Origin: Pseudoalteromonas sp. Z1A8
GTDB taxonomy: Bacteria; Pseudomonadota; Gammaproteobacteria; Enterobacterales; Alteromonadaceae
Assembly: GCF_011378855.1 (NCBI RefSeq)
Contig: NZ_WTLB01000042.1
Coordinates: 1 to 33,958, forward strand
Length of the DNA stretch: 33,958 nucleotides
Direction: 5' to 3'
Each line of letters opens with the position of its first letter. Within the stretch, counting starts at the first letter, position 1. Made by a program: the position numbers and the translations under genes. The notes under the pieces are model-generated. The model searched no databases and was not told the DNA's origin. It worked only from the letters and a program-made list of their open reading frames with translations. Shown here in pieces: positions 1 to 10,984 of the stretch.

Positions 1-113
1 TAGTTTTAAACTTTCTTTTTAGAAGATTTAAAACCGAAGTTTTATTTAACTCTCTGAGGTAGTTCGTGCCTCGCTATGCGTTGTCCGCTGCGCGTCGCCA
101 TATCCCGTCTCAG
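1..113 (-). other. 5' leader of an rRNA operon; 16S gene expected beyond the edge
   Basis: This stretch is what the P1 promoter at 114-150 would transcribe before reaching a 16S gene. It is GC-rich near the start and AT-rich further on, and has no open reading frame. On the minus strand TAAAAC-TTCG-GTTTTA (plus 29-44) forms a stem capped by a UUCG tetraloop. It could be part of the antitermination or processing leader, but I do not see a convincing boxA. No 16S sequence is inside the window, so the operon itself is inferred. Confidence 0.65.
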
Positions 114-150
114 TGGGGTCGCATTATAGGGAGATTCGAGCGGGGGTCAA
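114..150 (-). promoter_or_regulatory. rRNA operon P1-type promoter
   Basis: On the minus strand there is a -35 TTGACC (plus 145-150), a 16-bp spacer and a perfect -10 TATAAT (plus 123-128). It is followed by GCGACCCC and then ACTGAGACGG, with the predicted +1 A at 114. E. coli rrn P1 promoters have the same 16-bp spacer, TATAATGCG start, C-rich discriminator and CACTGA start region. A GC-rich discriminator of this kind is the hallmark of stringent control by ppGpp and DksA. AT-rich sequence upstream (151-195) could act as an UP element. It would transcribe leftward, out of the window. Confidence 0.85.
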
Positions 151-336
151 TGTTTTATTTCAGCTTTTTGACAATTAAATGAATTTAGTATGAAAGCTAT
201 ACAAATAAAGGGCTACAGGATACTTTTAGTTTAAAAAACACTCATAACTTATGTATCAATTGATGATGTATTAGTAAGGTTTAAACTAAGCTGTATATTA
301 AACAAACAACACACAGCTTTATTTAAAATTAAAGAT
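151..336. other. AT-rich intergenic stretch between the rRNA promoter and the lipoprotein gene
   Basis: I see no gene here. The part next to 150 is a candidate UP element or Fis-binding area for the rRNA promoter. A 7-bp inverted repeat, AAGCTGT (288-294) with ACAGCTT (313-319), lies just beyond the stop of the minus-strand lipoprotein gene. It has a long loop and no good U-run, so it is at best a weak terminator. Confidence 0.5.
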
Positions 337-2130
337 TTATTTAGATGCTATTTCCCATACGGCAATAGAGCCTGATATTTCATTTCCAACAATTAGGAGT
401 GGATTTCCTGTTGCACTTTGCTCTGCTGAAACGAATACCATTCCTTCAGGTGCCAAATCGCCTGTAATATTAGCTTCTTTAATTAAGCCTCTATTATAGA
501 AGTAGTCTTCAAACTGCACATTGTATGGATTAGTAATATCGTAAACCATAATACCGCCCATGCGTTCTAAACCAACAAAAGCAAATGTACGATCGTCAAT
601 TTTACCAATGGTCAGCGCTTCAGGCTCTGCGCCTTTATCATCTGAACGTGAGTCACCTTTGTTTTCGTCTTCATTGTTATTAAATGATTCACCATGCACA
701 GATGCTGTTATACGTGCTATATCATCACCTGAATCAAAAACCACCAGCCCATTACTGTCCCAAATGGTAAACGAACGGGCGCCATATGCATAAAGTGATT
801 CGTATTGGCCATCGTTATTAGTATCGCCTTTTATTGTTGTTACTTTTAAGCGACCGATATCGTTATCGTCGTTATTTAAGTAATCAAAATTAGCAGCAAG
901 CGTTAAGTCTTCAACGCGGCTCTCATCTATATAAGCTAAGCAACCATCGTCTTCATCGTAATCAAGTCCACCCTTTGCTATGCAATCGGCTTCATCTGTT
1001 GCATCAAAAAAGTATTCTCTTGCGTCACCTTCGTTGGCAGTGACTATAAAGTTTGCGCCTTTCCAACTAAAGTTTGAGATAGTATCGGGCTGGTACATAC
1101 CATAAAGCCCTGGGTATGATTTAAAATTAACGCCGCCATCTTTATCTGAGGCGTCTAGTTGTAAGCTTGACCAATCTTTAAAGCCTAAGCCTTTTAGCTC
1201 AAGGCTGTTGTCCTCTAAGTTAACAATTGCAAGTGCATTGTTTTCTTGAATAGATACATAGGCGTATTTGTTATCTTTAGAAATACTGACGTATTCAGGC
1301 TCTAAATCCATAGCCACGGTGGTATTTATTAGGTTGCCGTTAATAGTACGACCATTTGGGTTTGCAAAAACTACCCCTTGCGCTTCTAGTTCGGTTTGTT
1401 TGTTGTTATAGGCTTTAAAATCAATATTTATTGCTGTATCGGCTATTACATTATTTGTTATATCGATAATACTAATAGAACCTTCAGGATCTGCGCTGTA
1501 GTCGCCACTTGGTTCGCCTTCGTTAGCAACCACTACTTTTGCACCATTGTGAGTGAACGTCACCATATCTGGTAAAAAACCGACCGTTACGTTTTTAATA
1601 AATACAGGTGAGTCGCCACTTATGTCGTAAAACGCAATTTGCCCTGCATCACCCGTGTTTTTAGCCGCCATTGCCACAGCAAGTAAATTATTGTTTTCAT
1701 CAATAGCAATACTGTTTGCATCGCCTTGGGTGTGCTCGCTTAAAGACAACGTAATGGCCGAGGTTAAGTTAGTAACGTTTATAACCCCTTCGTTATCTTT
1801 AACTAGAGCTTCGGTATCAAAGGTGTCGGCGGGTAGAATATTAACAACAGCGTCATCGCCTGAACTGTTAATAGCGTAAATCCATTTTTTAGATGCTTGA
1901 TATGCAACTATTTCAGCTGCTCCTTCTGGACTTTGTGCATTTAGTACACCTCTACCCACAAGGTTAATATTTAATGCTGAGTTTGCATTTATACCATTTA
2001 GCCCATTAGTTCCATCTGTGCCTTGCTCTCCCTGTAATCCTTGAGAACCGTTTTGACCATCGTCACCATCAAGTGAGCAACCAGTAAGAACAGATATAAG
2101 TGACAGCGCAATAATTGATTTTTTAAACAT
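337..2130 (-). CDS. Choice-of-anchor I type lipoprotein with collagen-like linker
   Basis: A predicted exported lipoprotein of 597 residues. I start it at the ATG at 2130 rather than an upstream in-frame Met at 2169, because AAGGAAA precedes 2130 and the protein then opens as a clean signal peptide (MFKKSIIALSLISVL) with lipobox LTGC. After the lipidated Cys come about eight Gly-X-Y triplets, a collagen-like stretch rich in D, Q and N, likely a flexible tether. The rest looks like a beta-propeller-type domain with repeated strands on the pattern of VANEGEPSGDY and a C-terminal LIVGNEISGSIAVWEI. That pattern is typical of choice-of-anchor I proteins, often annotated as alkaline-phosphatase-like. 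The family has no firmly assigned reaction, so the function is unknown; Asp-rich loops suggest metal binding. It lies 83 bp downstream of the acyltransferase gene on the same strand, with no clear terminator between. Confidence 0.8.
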   Translation of the reverse strand: MFKKSIIALSLISVLTGCSLDGDDGQNGSQGLQGEQGTDGTNGLNGINANSALNINLVGRGVLNAQSPEGAAEIVAYQASKKWIYAINSSGDDAVVNILPADTFDTEALVKDNEGVINVTNLTSAITLSLSEHTQGDANSIAIDENNNLLAVAMAAKNTGDAGQIAFYDISGDSPVFIKNVTVGFLPDMVTFTHNGAKVVVANEGEPSGDYSADPEGSISIIDITNNVIADTAINIDFKAYNNKQTELEAQGVVFANPNGRTINGNLINTTVAMDLEPEYVSISKDNKYAYVSIQENNALAIVNLEDNSLELKGLGFKDWSSLQLDASDKDGGVNFKSYPGLYGMYQPDTISNFSWKGANFIVTANEGDAREYFFDATDEADCIAKGGLDYDEDDGCLAYIDESRVEDLTLAANFDYLNNDDNDIGRLKVTTIKGDTNNDGQYESLYAYGARSFTIWDSNGLVVFDSGDDIARITASVHGESFNNNEDENKGDSRSDDKGAEPEALTIGKIDDRTFAFVGLERMGGIMVYDITNPYNVQFEDYFYNRGLIKEANITGDLAPEGMVFVSAEQSATGNPLLIVGNEISGSIAVWEIASK

Positions 2131-2213
2131 GTGATTTTCCTTAGTATTGTATTTGCTAAATATCAACACACAGGCATGACAAGATTATGGCAATTTTAAT
2201 ACAGCCTCTTACT

Positions 2214-3443
2214 CTAAGTAATTAGCTTAAACGCTAGCTGCGTTATTAAAATTAAAGCGGCCGTATAGCCAATCGTTTTTACAGTCGAGGAATACTCTCG
2301 TTTAATTGCAACTCCTAGCAAAGGTCTAAATACATCAATACGTGTAATACCCCATGTAAAAACACCACAGAAAAACCAAGTCCCTAAAATAATGATGAAT
2401 GGTTCAGCAACAGGCCCTAAATTTAAAGGCTGTAGTAAAAAACATAAAATAATCAAAATGCTTTGATGCAATAAATAAAAGGGAAATACCCATGCATTGA
2501 GCTGCTTTAAATAGTCGGTATTAAAATTTAAAAATCGGTGAGCGAGCGCAAGTACAAAAAACACACCTACGATACGTTGAATATTGTAGCTACCAATTAA
2601 AACAAAATGAGGGAGAGTAAACGCCTTCTGATAACTTAATATTATAAGTACAAACAAAACCGAAAAACACGAAGCCAGTAATACCAAATTTTTATTTAAG
2701 CAGTTCCAAAAGTAAGTGTTTTTAGCAAGTATGTATCCTGCGAGTAGCAGTATTAAGCCGTTAGTTTCTCTAATTGAATCGCCAGTTAAGTAATGGCTTG
2801 TAAATAGTACGGCAATAATAAGTAAGGTAATTAAAAGCCCAAATGACATACCCCCTTTAACAAAGGTCTTTAAAGGCGCAATAAAAGGCAAGCGTGCAAA
2901 AAGAGTTAAAGCAATAATGATCAGCATAAATTGCCACAACGAGCGCAAATACCATAAGTGATTTACATCAACATGCGGCCACACCCCTGGCTGATAATTA
3001 CTAAAAAGCGTATTGTTAGTTTCTATAAAAGCTAAATAAAATTGCCAATAACTAATATCAATAACACCTTGCTGCGACATTTCTGCAAACAGCTGAAAAG
3101 GCACTATTAGCCATAATCCCACCAGCAAGGGTAATAGTAAAAAAATGGAACGATTTAAAGTGAACAATAACCAAGGCTTAAAGCCGCTTACTTTATCAAT
3201 CATAAAACGCAGTGCTACGCCCGATATAAACCAAATGAGCAACATGCGCCAAGGTGAAAACACCAACATTAAATATTCAATATACTGCGATGTGTAATTA
3301 CTTTTAAAATGAAACCCCCAGTTTTCGCTATACAACATGCCAATGTGATAAAAAATTAGCGACGCAAATGCGATTACCCTAAGCCAATCAAGATAATATT
3401 TACGCGAATTAACTAATAAAGGGTGTTGTGTTTGAGTGCTCAT
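2214..3443 (-). CDS. Membrane acyltransferase, Acyl_transf_3 / OpgC-like
   Basis: An integral membrane protein of 409 residues with about ten hydrophobic segments. The N-terminus carries YYLDWLRVIAFASLIFYHIG, the D-W-L-R and Y-H signature of acyltransferase family 3, in which the conserved His is essential in studied members. A second family motif, HLWYLRSLWQF, is seen near residue 160. OpgC/MdoC, which succinylates periplasmic glucans, is the closest named family I recognise, but the acyl donor and acceptor cannot be read from sequence. The start is ATG at 3443 with only a weak purine-rich stretch upstream. It is divergent from the LytTR regulator gene across 144 bp, which suggests but does not prove that the regulator controls it. 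A surface glycan or lipid modification is the likely role. Confidence 0.82.
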   Translation of the reverse strand: MSTQTQHPLLVNSRKYYLDWLRVIAFASLIFYHIGMLYSENWGFHFKSNYTSQYIEYLMLVFSPWRMLLIWFISGVALRFMIDKVSGFKPWLLFTLNRSIFLLLPLLVGLWLIVPFQLFAEMSQQGVIDISYWQFYLAFIETNNTLFSNYQPGVWPHVDVNHLWYLRSLWQFMLIIIALTLFARLPFIAPLKTFVKGGMSFGLLITLLIIAVLFTSHYLTGDSIRETNGLILLLAGYILAKNTYFWNCLNKNLVLLASCFSVLFVLIILSYQKAFTLPHFVLIGSYNIQRIVGVFFVLALAHRFLNFNTDYLKQLNAWVFPFYLLHQSILIILCFLLQPLNLGPVAEPFIIILGTWFFCGVFTWGITRIDVFRPLLGVAIKREYSSTVKTIGYTAALILITQLAFKLIT

Positions 3444-3587
3444 GCTTTTACTACTTAATAAATGTTATGCGCTATTGATACCTAAAGCTCTCGCTAAAAC
3501 TATCTATAAGTGCTTATATTACAAGCAATAGTGATAAAAGGTGGTATACAGGGATAAGCGTGCCACATCAGCAATAAGCATATATTT

Positions 3588-4430
3588 ATGAACCTACAGC
3601 ACTTTCAACGTTTTCAGAGCATTTACGCATCAGTATTACTGTGTGCTTACGTATTAATTAATAATACAGTAAACGCTACAACCCAAATAATGGAAGCCCA
3701 AAGAGAGGGTGTTTTAACATTTTTAATGTGGGAACCTTTTGTTTGGGAGTATTCAAGTGCCTTGAGTACTTTACTTATATTCCCTATTTTAATTTGGTTT
3801 TTAAGACACTTACCTTTTAATTGGCAAAACATTACAGCCTCATTAGGTATGTACTTTGGTGCCTCTATTATATTTAGCGTGTTACACATTGGTATTATGG
3901 TAGGGGTTCGTAAATTAATATATTTGTTGAATGATGGGTCTTACAACTTTGGCCTTAGCTGGTTTGAGCTTATTTATGAATACCAAAAAGACGCTATAAG
4001 CTTTGTGTTTTTTATTGTGCTTATCAAAGTATATCAATATGTCGTGCAGCAATTATTAGGTGAAGCTTCTTCAATTGAAGAAAGTGAGCAGCAAACAACT
4101 TCGACTATAAATCGCTTATTGGTTAAAAAGCTCGGAAAAGAATTCATTATAAAAATAGAGGATGTTGATTGGCTTGAATCGTCGGGTAATTATGTAAACC
4201 TACATATAGGCTCACGCATATATCCTTTAAGGGCAACGCTTACAGCATTGAGCAAACAACTTGAAGTGCAGGGGTTTTGTAGAATTCACCGCAGCCATGG
4301 CGTAAAACTCGATAAAGTAGAGTCCATTACACCACTACCCAGTGGCGACAGTGAAATTAAATTAACAACAGGTAAAGTACTTAACTTGTCTAGACGTTAT
4401 AAAGAGCAATTTAAACTTCAGCTGAAATAA
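3588..4430 (+). CDS. Membrane-anchored LytTR-family transcriptional regulator
   Basis: A protein of 280 residues with two halves. The N-terminal half has four hydrophobic segments (roughly residues 10-30, 50-70, 82-112 and 128-152). After a linker rich in Glu, Ser and Gln, a LytTR DNA-binding domain runs from about 176 to the end, with IEDVDWLESSGNYVNLHIG and GFCRIHRSHGVKLDKV as the recognisable core. LytTR domains bind DNA through beta-strands. The usual response-regulator receiver domain is absent and replaced by a membrane domain, so the protein probably senses something in or at the membrane and regulates directly. It starts at ATG 3588 with a poor ribosome-binding site. Its divergent neighbour, the acyltransferase gene, is the obvious candidate target. 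The imperfect dyad ATAAG-TG-CTTAT (3506-3517) in the shared upstream region could be an operator, but I could not find clean LytTR direct repeats. Confidence 0.85.
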   Translation: MNLQHFQRFQSIYASVLLCAYVLINNTVNATTQIMEAQREGVLTFLMWEPFVWEYSSALSTLLIFPILIWFLRHLPFNWQNITASLGMYFGASIIFSVLHIGIMVGVRKLIYLLNDGSYNFGLSWFELIYEYQKDAISFVFFIVLIKVYQYVVQQLLGEASSIEESEQQTTSTINRLLVKKLGKEFIIKIEDVDWLESSGNYVNLHIGSRIYPLRATLTALSKQLEVQGFCRIHRSHGVKLDKVESITPLPSGDSEIKLTTGKVLNLSRRYKEQFKLQLK

Positions 4431-4460
4431 AAAAGGCTACCTAAGTAGCCTCTTATTGCT
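4431..4460. terminator. Bidirectional terminator between the LytTR gene and glmU
   Basis: The stem AGGCTAC (4434-4440) with GTAGCCT (4445-4451) has a CTAA loop between two convergent genes. On the minus strand the stem is followed by TTTTTTATTT, a strong U-run for glmU. On the plus strand the tail is weaker (CTTATTGCTATTTTTT). It begins immediately after the LytTR stop codon. Confidence 0.85.
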
Positions 4461-5817
4461 ATTTTTTAACTGGGCGTTTCCAACCCGTTAAATTACGCTG
4501 TTTAGAACGTGCTATTGCTAGTTGATCATCTTCAACGGTACTGGTGATCACAGAGCCTGCACCAATTGTTGCAGTTGCACCTATATTTACTGGGGCAACA
4601 AGTGATGAATTAGAACCAATAAAGGCGTTATCACCAATAATAGTTTTTGCTTTGTTAACGCCATCATAATTACAGGTAATAGTCCCCGCGCCAATATTCA
4701 CTTTTTCGCCAATTTCAGCATCACCCAAGTAGCTTAAATGATTAGCTTTAGAGCCTTTACCTAGACGAGTTTTTTTCATCTCTACAAAGTTACCAATGTG
4801 CGAGTCTTCTTCCATTACAGCACCAGGGCGAAGGCGGGCATAAGGACCCAGCGTACATTTATCTGCAACTGTGGCATCGTCAATCAGTGTATTAGCTTTA
4901 ATGACAACGTTATCGCCAATGCTACAGTTTTTAAGTACGCAGTTTGGACCTATTTGTACATTGTTACCAAGCGTAACAGTGCCTTCAAAAATAACGTTTA
5001 CGTCAATAAGCACATCTTCACCGGTGGTCACTGTTCCACGCACATCAATACGCGCAGGATCAGCAAGTGTTGCACCATTTAGCATTAGCTCTTCTGCTTG
5101 CCATGCTTGGTAAGCGCGCTCAAGACCTGCAAGTTGTACGCGGTTGTTTGCGCCTTCAACTTCCATTGCATGGTCTGGCTGAGCTGATGTAATTTCTACA
5201 CCTTCACTGTGAGCCATTGCAACGATATCTGTAAGGTAGTATTCGCCTTGTGCATTATTGTTAGATAAGTTGCCTAACCATGTTTTTAACAGCTTACCGT
5301 TAACCGCCATAATGCCGGTGTTTACTTCGTTAATTAGTAATTGCTCTGGGCTTGCATCTTTTTGCTCAACAATACCGACTAATTTACCACCGGCACGAAG
5401 CATGCGACCATAGCCATTTGGGTTTACCAAGTTTACCGTTAATACAGCTAAACCATTTTTAGGTGTTGCAGCTAATAAACGCTCGAGTGTTGATTGCTTT
5501 GTTAGTGGTACATCACCGTATAAAATTAATACCGTGTCTTCATCATTAATATGAGGGTTAGCTTGCGCTACTGCGTGGCCAGTACCAAGTTGTTCTGCTT
5601 GGAGTACCCAATTTACATCGTTATCGGCAAGTTGTTGTTGTAATAGTTCGCCGCCGTGTCCGTAAACTAAGTTTGTGGTTGTTGCACCTAATGCCATCGC
5701 ATTATCAATAACATGCTGCACCATTGGTTTACCTGCAACGTTGTGCAGAACTTTAGGTAGAGCAGAGCGCATACGAGTACCTTTACCCGCAGCAAGAATA
5801 ACAGTTGTTAGAGCCAT
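4459..5817 (-). CDS. glmU: Bifunctional GlmU: N-acetylglucosamine-1-phosphate uridyltransferase / glucosamine-1-phosphate acetyltransferase
   Basis: Makes UDP-GlcNAc, the precursor for peptidoglycan and lipopolysaccharide, in two cytoplasmic steps. The acetyltransferase half converts GlcN-1-P to GlcNAc-1-P with acetyl-CoA, and the uridyltransferase half transfers UMP from UTP. The N-terminal nucleotidyltransferase signature [18 protein letters not shown] is at residues 8-25, with LYGDVPL and the GYGR region following. From about residue 250 the hexapeptide repeats of a left-handed beta-helix run to the end, including [12 protein letters not shown] and [10 protein letters not shown]. The length of 452 fits E. 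coli GlmU (456). AAGGAAA precedes the ATG at 5817. A TACAAT (plus 5968-5973) upstream is a possible -10, but its -35 is poor. In E. coli glmU also lies next to the atp operon. Confidence 0.98.
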   Translation of the reverse strand: MALTTVILAAGKGTRMRSALPKVLHNVAGKPMVQHVIDNAMALGATTTNLVYGHGGELLQQQLADNDVNWVLQAEQLGTGHAVAQANPHINDEDTVLILYGDVPLTKQSTLERLLAATPKNGLAVLTVNLVNPNGYGRMLRAGGKLVGIVEQKDASPEQLLINEVNTGIMAVNGKLLKTWLGNLSNNNAQGEYYLTDIVAMAHSEGVEITSAQPDHAMEVEGANNRVQLAGLERAYQAWQAEELMLNGATLADPARIDVRGTVTTGEDVLIDVNVIFEGTVTLGNNVQIGPNCVLKNCSIGDNVVIKANTLIDDATVADKCTLGPYARLRPGAVMEEDSHIGNFVEMKKTRLGKGSKANHLSYLGDAEIGEKVNIGAGTITCNYDGVNKAKTIIGDNAFIGSNSSLVAPVNIGATATIGAGSVITSTVEDDQLAIARSKQRNLTGWKRPVKK

Positions 5818-6060
5818 TAAAACAATTTCCTTTTTTCGTTGTTTTAGCTAAATAAGTCTTATGTATGATCAGAAGATTACGTAAACCACTTCTTGTGCAA
5901 ATACTCAGTAGCTTATTTTACTAGCACTGAATCTTGACTGAAAAAATAGACTTAATTGAATGGCGTTATTGTAGCGAGGATTGGTTAAGGATATAAGTGT
6001 AAATGTGTAGATAACAATCTGACTAAGGTATTTAGTGTAAATACAAAAGTAACAGGCACA

Positions 6061-6087
6061 AAAAAGCCCACTTAAAGTGGGCTTTTT
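6061..6087 (-). terminator. Terminator of the atp operon
   Basis: The stem GCCCAC/GTGGGC with loop TTAAA (plus 6066-6082) is flanked by A5 and T5. On the minus strand it follows the atpC stop by 15 bp and is followed by TTTTTTG. The symmetry would also let it stop leftover plus-strand transcription. Confidence 0.9.
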
Positions 6088-6102
6088 AAAAACCGGATAG
6101 GC

Positions 6103-6525
6103 TTACTTGTGACGTAATTGCTGAATTACGCGTAACTGAGCAACTGCTTCTGCCAGTCGCGTAGCCGCTTGCTGATAATCAAACTCAACAGCTGACGAAT
6201 TCGCCATATGTTCTTCAGCTTCACGTTTAGCTTTTTGTACTGAATCTTCATCTAAATCTTCACCACGAACTGCAGTATCTGCAAGAATCGTGATGTGATT
6301 TGGTTGAACTTCTAATGTACCGCCAGCAACATATATCACATCTTCGTGACCAAATTGCTTAACTAAACGTACCATACCAGGTTTAAGGGCAGTTAGTAGT
6401 GGAGCATGACCTAGGTTTACACCTAGCTCGCCTTCACTACCAGATACTTGAATCGATTCAACAAGACCAGAGAACAAACTCTGTTCTGCGCTTACTACGT
6501 CAAGATGTACAGTCATCGCTGTCAT
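6103..6525 (-). CDS. atpC: ATP synthase F1 subunit epsilon
   Basis: The epsilon subunit of the central stalk, which couples rotation to catalysis and inhibits ATP hydrolysis. The 140-residue protein opens [20 protein letters not shown] and has [16 protein letters not shown], both close to E. coli AtpC (139). The N-terminal beta-sandwich is followed by a C-terminal helical hairpin (about 90-140) ending in [14 protein letters not shown]. The ATG at 6525 is 5 nt after GGAGG. A second in-frame ATG three codons on is possible but is spaced too far from that site. It is the last gene of the operon, 13 bp after atpD and just before the terminator. Confidence 0.97.
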   Translation of the reverse strand: MTAMTVHLDVVSAEQSLFSGLVESIQVSGSEGELGVNLGHAPLLTALKPGMVRLVKQFGHEDVIYVAGGTLEVQPNHITILADTAVRGEDLDEDSVQKAKREAEEHMANSSAVEFDYQQAATRLAEAVAQLRVIQQLRHK

Positions 6526-6538
6526 ACTACCCTCCTAG

Positions 6539-7945
<1,407 letters not shown>

Positions 7946-7957
7946 TTACCCGAAGCA

Positions 7958-8818
7958 TTAAACTGCTGCTGAGCCAGAACAAATCTCACTAATTTCTTGT
8001 GTGATTGCTGCTTGGCGAGCCTTGTTATAAACAAGCTGTAGCTCATCCATAAGGTCACCGGCGTTATCTGTTGCAGCTTTCATTGCAACCATACGAGCAG
8101 CTTGTTCAGAGGCAGCATTTTCTACTACACCTTGGTATGCTTGAGACTCAATAAAGCGTACTAACAAAGACTCTAAAATAGCCTCTGGGTTTGGCTCGTA
8201 TAAGTAATCCCATGTGTGAGCAGATACTTCTTCTTCAGCTTTTGGCAAAGGGAGTAACTGATCTATAATTGGCTCTTGCTTCATGGTATTAACGAACTTG
8301 TTATATACCAAGAATAAACGGTCTATTTTGCCTTCAGAAAATGCATCAAGCATTATTTTTACAGGACCAATAACGTCTTGTACTGAAGGTTTATCTCCTA
8401 GGCCCGCTTTTTTAGCGAGTAGTTGACCACCAAAACGTTGGAAGAAACCAGCTGCTTTACTACCTAAAGTAGCAAACTCAGCATCAACACCTTTTTCTTT
8501 CCACGCTTTAACATCAAGTGCAACTTTCTTAAACTCGTTTGAGTTTAGGCCGCCACACAGACCACGGTCTGTAGAGATAACAATATAACCAACTCGTTTT
8601 ACTTCACGATCTTTTAAGAACGGGTGAGTAAAATCAAGATTTGCTTGAGCAACACGACCAATTACTTCACGTAATTTGTCAGCGTATGGACGGCTTGAAG
8701 CAACGCGTTCTTGCGCCCTTTTCATTTTAGACGCAGCAACCATTTCCATTGCGCTAGTGATCTTTTGAGTATTTTTAATACTCCCGATCTTGCTTTTAAT
8801 CTCTTTTCCGCTGGCCAT
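7958..8818 (-). CDS. atpG: ATP synthase F1 subunit gamma
   Basis: The rotating shaft of F1, made of N- and C-terminal helices forming an asymmetric coiled coil. The 286 residues match the E. coli length of 287. The N-terminus has [20 protein letters not shown] and the C-terminus has [20 protein letters not shown], both diagnostic for gamma; [11 protein letters not shown] marks the central fold. The ATG at 8818 is preceded by GGAGAGAGAG. It lies 60 bp from atpA and 33 bp from atpD. Confidence 0.98.
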   Translation of the reverse strand: MASGKEIKSKIGSIKNTQKITSAMEMVAASKMKRAQERVASSRPYADKLREVIGRVAQANLDFTHPFLKDREVKRVGYIVISTDRGLCGGLNSNEFKKVALDVKAWKEKGVDAEFATLGSKAAGFFQRFGGQLLAKKAGLGDKPSVQDVIGPVKIMLDAFSEGKIDRLFLVYNKFVNTMKQEPIIDQLLPLPKAEEEVSAHTWDYLYEPNPEAILESLLVRFIESQAYQGVVENAASEQAARMVAMKAATDNAGDLMDELQLVYNKARQAAITQEISEICSGSAAV

Positions 8819-8878
8819 GACTCTCTCTCCGAATCAAGGTGTGCTTTAGTTTCCTAAAGCGCACCATTAATAACTAAA

Positions 8879-10420
8879 TTACCAAGTTTGCGTAGACTTG
8901 AACTTCGTTAGAAGTTCTTTAAGCTGCGCTTCGATCTCGGCATTTAAGTTACCAGTTTCATTGATTTGAGCCACAAGCTCTGCGTATGTGCTATTTGCAT
9001 AAGAAAGTAAAGCAGCTTCAAAGTCACCGATTTTCGCGATTTCGATATCTTTAAGGTAGCCTTTTTCAGCAGCAAATAACGACAAAGACATATCAGCAAC
9101 AGACATTGGCGCGTACTGTTTCTGCTTCATTAGCTCTGTTACACGCTCACCATGCTCAAGTTGAGCACGAGTTGCATCATCAAGGTCAGACGCGAACTGC
9201 GAGAACGCAGCTAATTCACGGTACTGAGCTAGGGCTAGACGAATACCGCCACCTAGTTTCTTAACGATTTTAGTTTGTGCAGCACCACCAACACGCGATA
9301 CCGAGATACCAGCATTTACTGCCGGACGGATACCTGAGTTGAATAAGTCAGTTTCTAAGAAGATCTGACCATCGGTGATAGAGATAACGTTAGTCGGTAC
9401 GAACGCAGAAACGTCGCCGCCTTGAGTTTCAATGATTGGCAATGCCGTCAATGAACCAGTTTTACCTTTCACTTCACCATTAGTGAACTTTTCAACGTAA
9501 TCAGCGTTTACACGCGATGCACGCTCTAAAAGACGAGAGTGAAGGTAGAATACGTCACCTGGGTATGCTTCACGGCCTGGTGGACGCTTAAGTAGTAATG
9601 AAATTTGACGGTAAGCAACTGCTTGCTTAGACAAATCATCATATACGATTAATGCGTTTTCACCACGGTCACGGAAGTATTCACCCATAGTACAGCCCGC
9701 GAACGGTGCTAAGTACTGAAGTGCCGCAGATTCAGAAGCAGATGCAACAACTACGATAGTATTTGCTAGTGCACCATGCTCTTCTAATTTACGAACTACG
9801 TTTGCAATAGTAGATGCTTTTTGACCAATCGCAACGTACACACACTTAACGCCTGTGTCTTTTTGATTGATGATTGCATCGATAGCTAGTGCAGTTTTAC
9901 CTGTTTGGCGGTCACCGATGATAAGTTCACGTTGACCACGACCAACTGGAATCATCGCATCAATAGATTTATAACCAGTTTGAACTGGCTCATCTACAGA
10001 TTTACGCTCGATTACACCTGGTGCAATTTTTTCTACAGGTTCAAACCCGTCATTATCTAGAGCGCCTTTACCATCGATTGGAGCACCTAGTGTGTTTACA
10101 ACACGACCAAGTAGACCAGGACCAACAGGAACTTCTAAAATACGACCAGTTGTATATACTTTTACGCCTTCAGTAAGGTCAGCGTACGGACCCATTACTA
10201 CTGCACCAATTGAGTCGCGCTCAAGGTTTAGTGCGATAGCATAACGGCTGCCAGGAAGCTCAATCATTTCACCTTGCATACAGTCAGCAAGACCGTGGAT
10301 GCGGATGATACCGTCAGTAACAGATACAATAGTACCTTCGTTACGAGCTTCACTTACAACTTCGAACTTCTCAATACGTTGTTTGATCAGATCTGAAATT
10401 TCAGTGGAATTAAGTTGCAT
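8879..10420 (-). CDS. atpA: ATP synthase F1 subunit alpha
   Basis: The non-catalytic nucleotide-binding subunit, which supplies the arginine finger to the beta active sites. Its 513 residues equal the E. coli length, and it begins [19 protein letters not shown] just as E. coli does. The P-loop GDRQTGKT is near residue 170. The arginine-finger region [12 protein letters not shown] is near 370. The segment after LQYLA reads [13 protein letters not shown], the common bacterial form rather than E. coli's RMPVALMGEYF. It starts at ATG 10420 and is 14 bp from atpH. Confidence 0.99.
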   Translation of the reverse strand: MQLNSTEISDLIKQRIEKFEVVSEARNEGTIVSVTDGIIRIHGLADCMQGEMIELPGSRYAIALNLERDSIGAVVMGPYADLTEGVKVYTTGRILEVPVGPGLLGRVVNTLGAPIDGKGALDNDGFEPVEKIAPGVIERKSVDEPVQTGYKSIDAMIPVGRGQRELIIGDRQTGKTALAIDAIINQKDTGVKCVYVAIGQKASTIANVVRKLEEHGALANTIVVVASASESAALQYLAPFAGCTMGEYFRDRGENALIVYDDLSKQAVAYRQISLLLKRPPGREAYPGDVFYLHSRLLERASRVNADYVEKFTNGEVKGKTGSLTALPIIETQGGDVSAFVPTNVISITDGQIFLETDLFNSGIRPAVNAGISVSRVGGAAQTKIVKKLGGGIRLALAQYRELAAFSQFASDLDDATRAQLEHGERVTELMKQKQYAPMSVADMSLSLFAAEKGYLKDIEIAKIGDFEAALLSYANSTYAELVAQINETGNLNAEIEAQLKELLTKFKSTQTW

Positions 10421-10434
10421 GCTCTTTTTCCCAA

Positions 10435-10968
10435 TTACGATTGTAGTGTTGTAGCTAAGCGGTTTAATTTACCGCGAATAGTACCGTCGATTACAGTGTC
10501 GCCAGACCTAATAATAAGTCCACCAACCACTGACGCGTCTTCACTACAATTCAGCTTAACTTTGCGTGCGAAACGTTTTTCAAGTGCCGCTACCAATGAC
10601 TCTTGTTGCGCAGCAACAAGAGGAGTTGCAGAAATCACATCTACTTCGATTTCTTTATCGTATTCTGCTTTAAAATCAGCAAATAACTGTGCAACTTCAG
10701 GTAGAGCTGTCAAACGTCCATTTTCAGCCATCACCTTAACTAGGTTCTGACCTTGTTCGTTGAGCTGCTCAGCACAAAGTTGAATAAATAATTCAGCTTG
10801 TGCAGTAGCTGTAGGCATACTCGCTAAAACAGATGATGCTTGCTCATTACTGGCTACATGGCCAGCAAAGAACAACATATCGTTCCAGCTTTCAAGAGTG
10901 CCTTTCTCAACGGCAAGTTCAAAAGCCGCTTTAGCGTATGGGCGAGCGATAGTAGTCAAATTAGACAT
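10435..10968 (-). CDS. atpH: ATP synthase F1 subunit delta
   Basis: The peripheral-stalk subunit that ties the b dimer to the top of F1. I start it at the ATG at 10968, giving 177 residues as in E. coli. AGGAGG is 8 nt before it, whereas the upstream ATG at 10974 overlaps that site too closely. [16 protein letters not shown] near the N-terminus and [14 protein letters not shown] in the middle are family signatures. So is the C-terminal [20 protein letters not shown]. It is closely packed between atpF (16 bp) and atpA. Confidence 0.97.
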   Translation of the reverse strand: MSNLTTIARPYAKAAFELAVEKGTLESWNDMLFFAGHVASNEQASSVLASMPTATAQAELFIQLCAEQLNEQGQNLVKVMAENGRLTALPEVAQLFADFKAEYDKEIEVDVISATPLVAAQQESLVAALEKRFARKVKLNCSEDASVVGGLIIRSGDTVIDGTIRGKLNRLATTLQS

Positions 10969-10984
10969 GCTCATACCCTCCTAA

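Noticed and set aside
5031..5045. TGTTCCACG half of a parS site in glmU
   Set aside because: Only the left half matches; the right half (CACATC) breaks the palindrome, so ParB binding is unlikely.
4798..5113. Two plus-strand open frames inside glmU
   Set aside because: They are antisense to the beta-helix repeats of glmU, whose repetitive codons keep other frames open.
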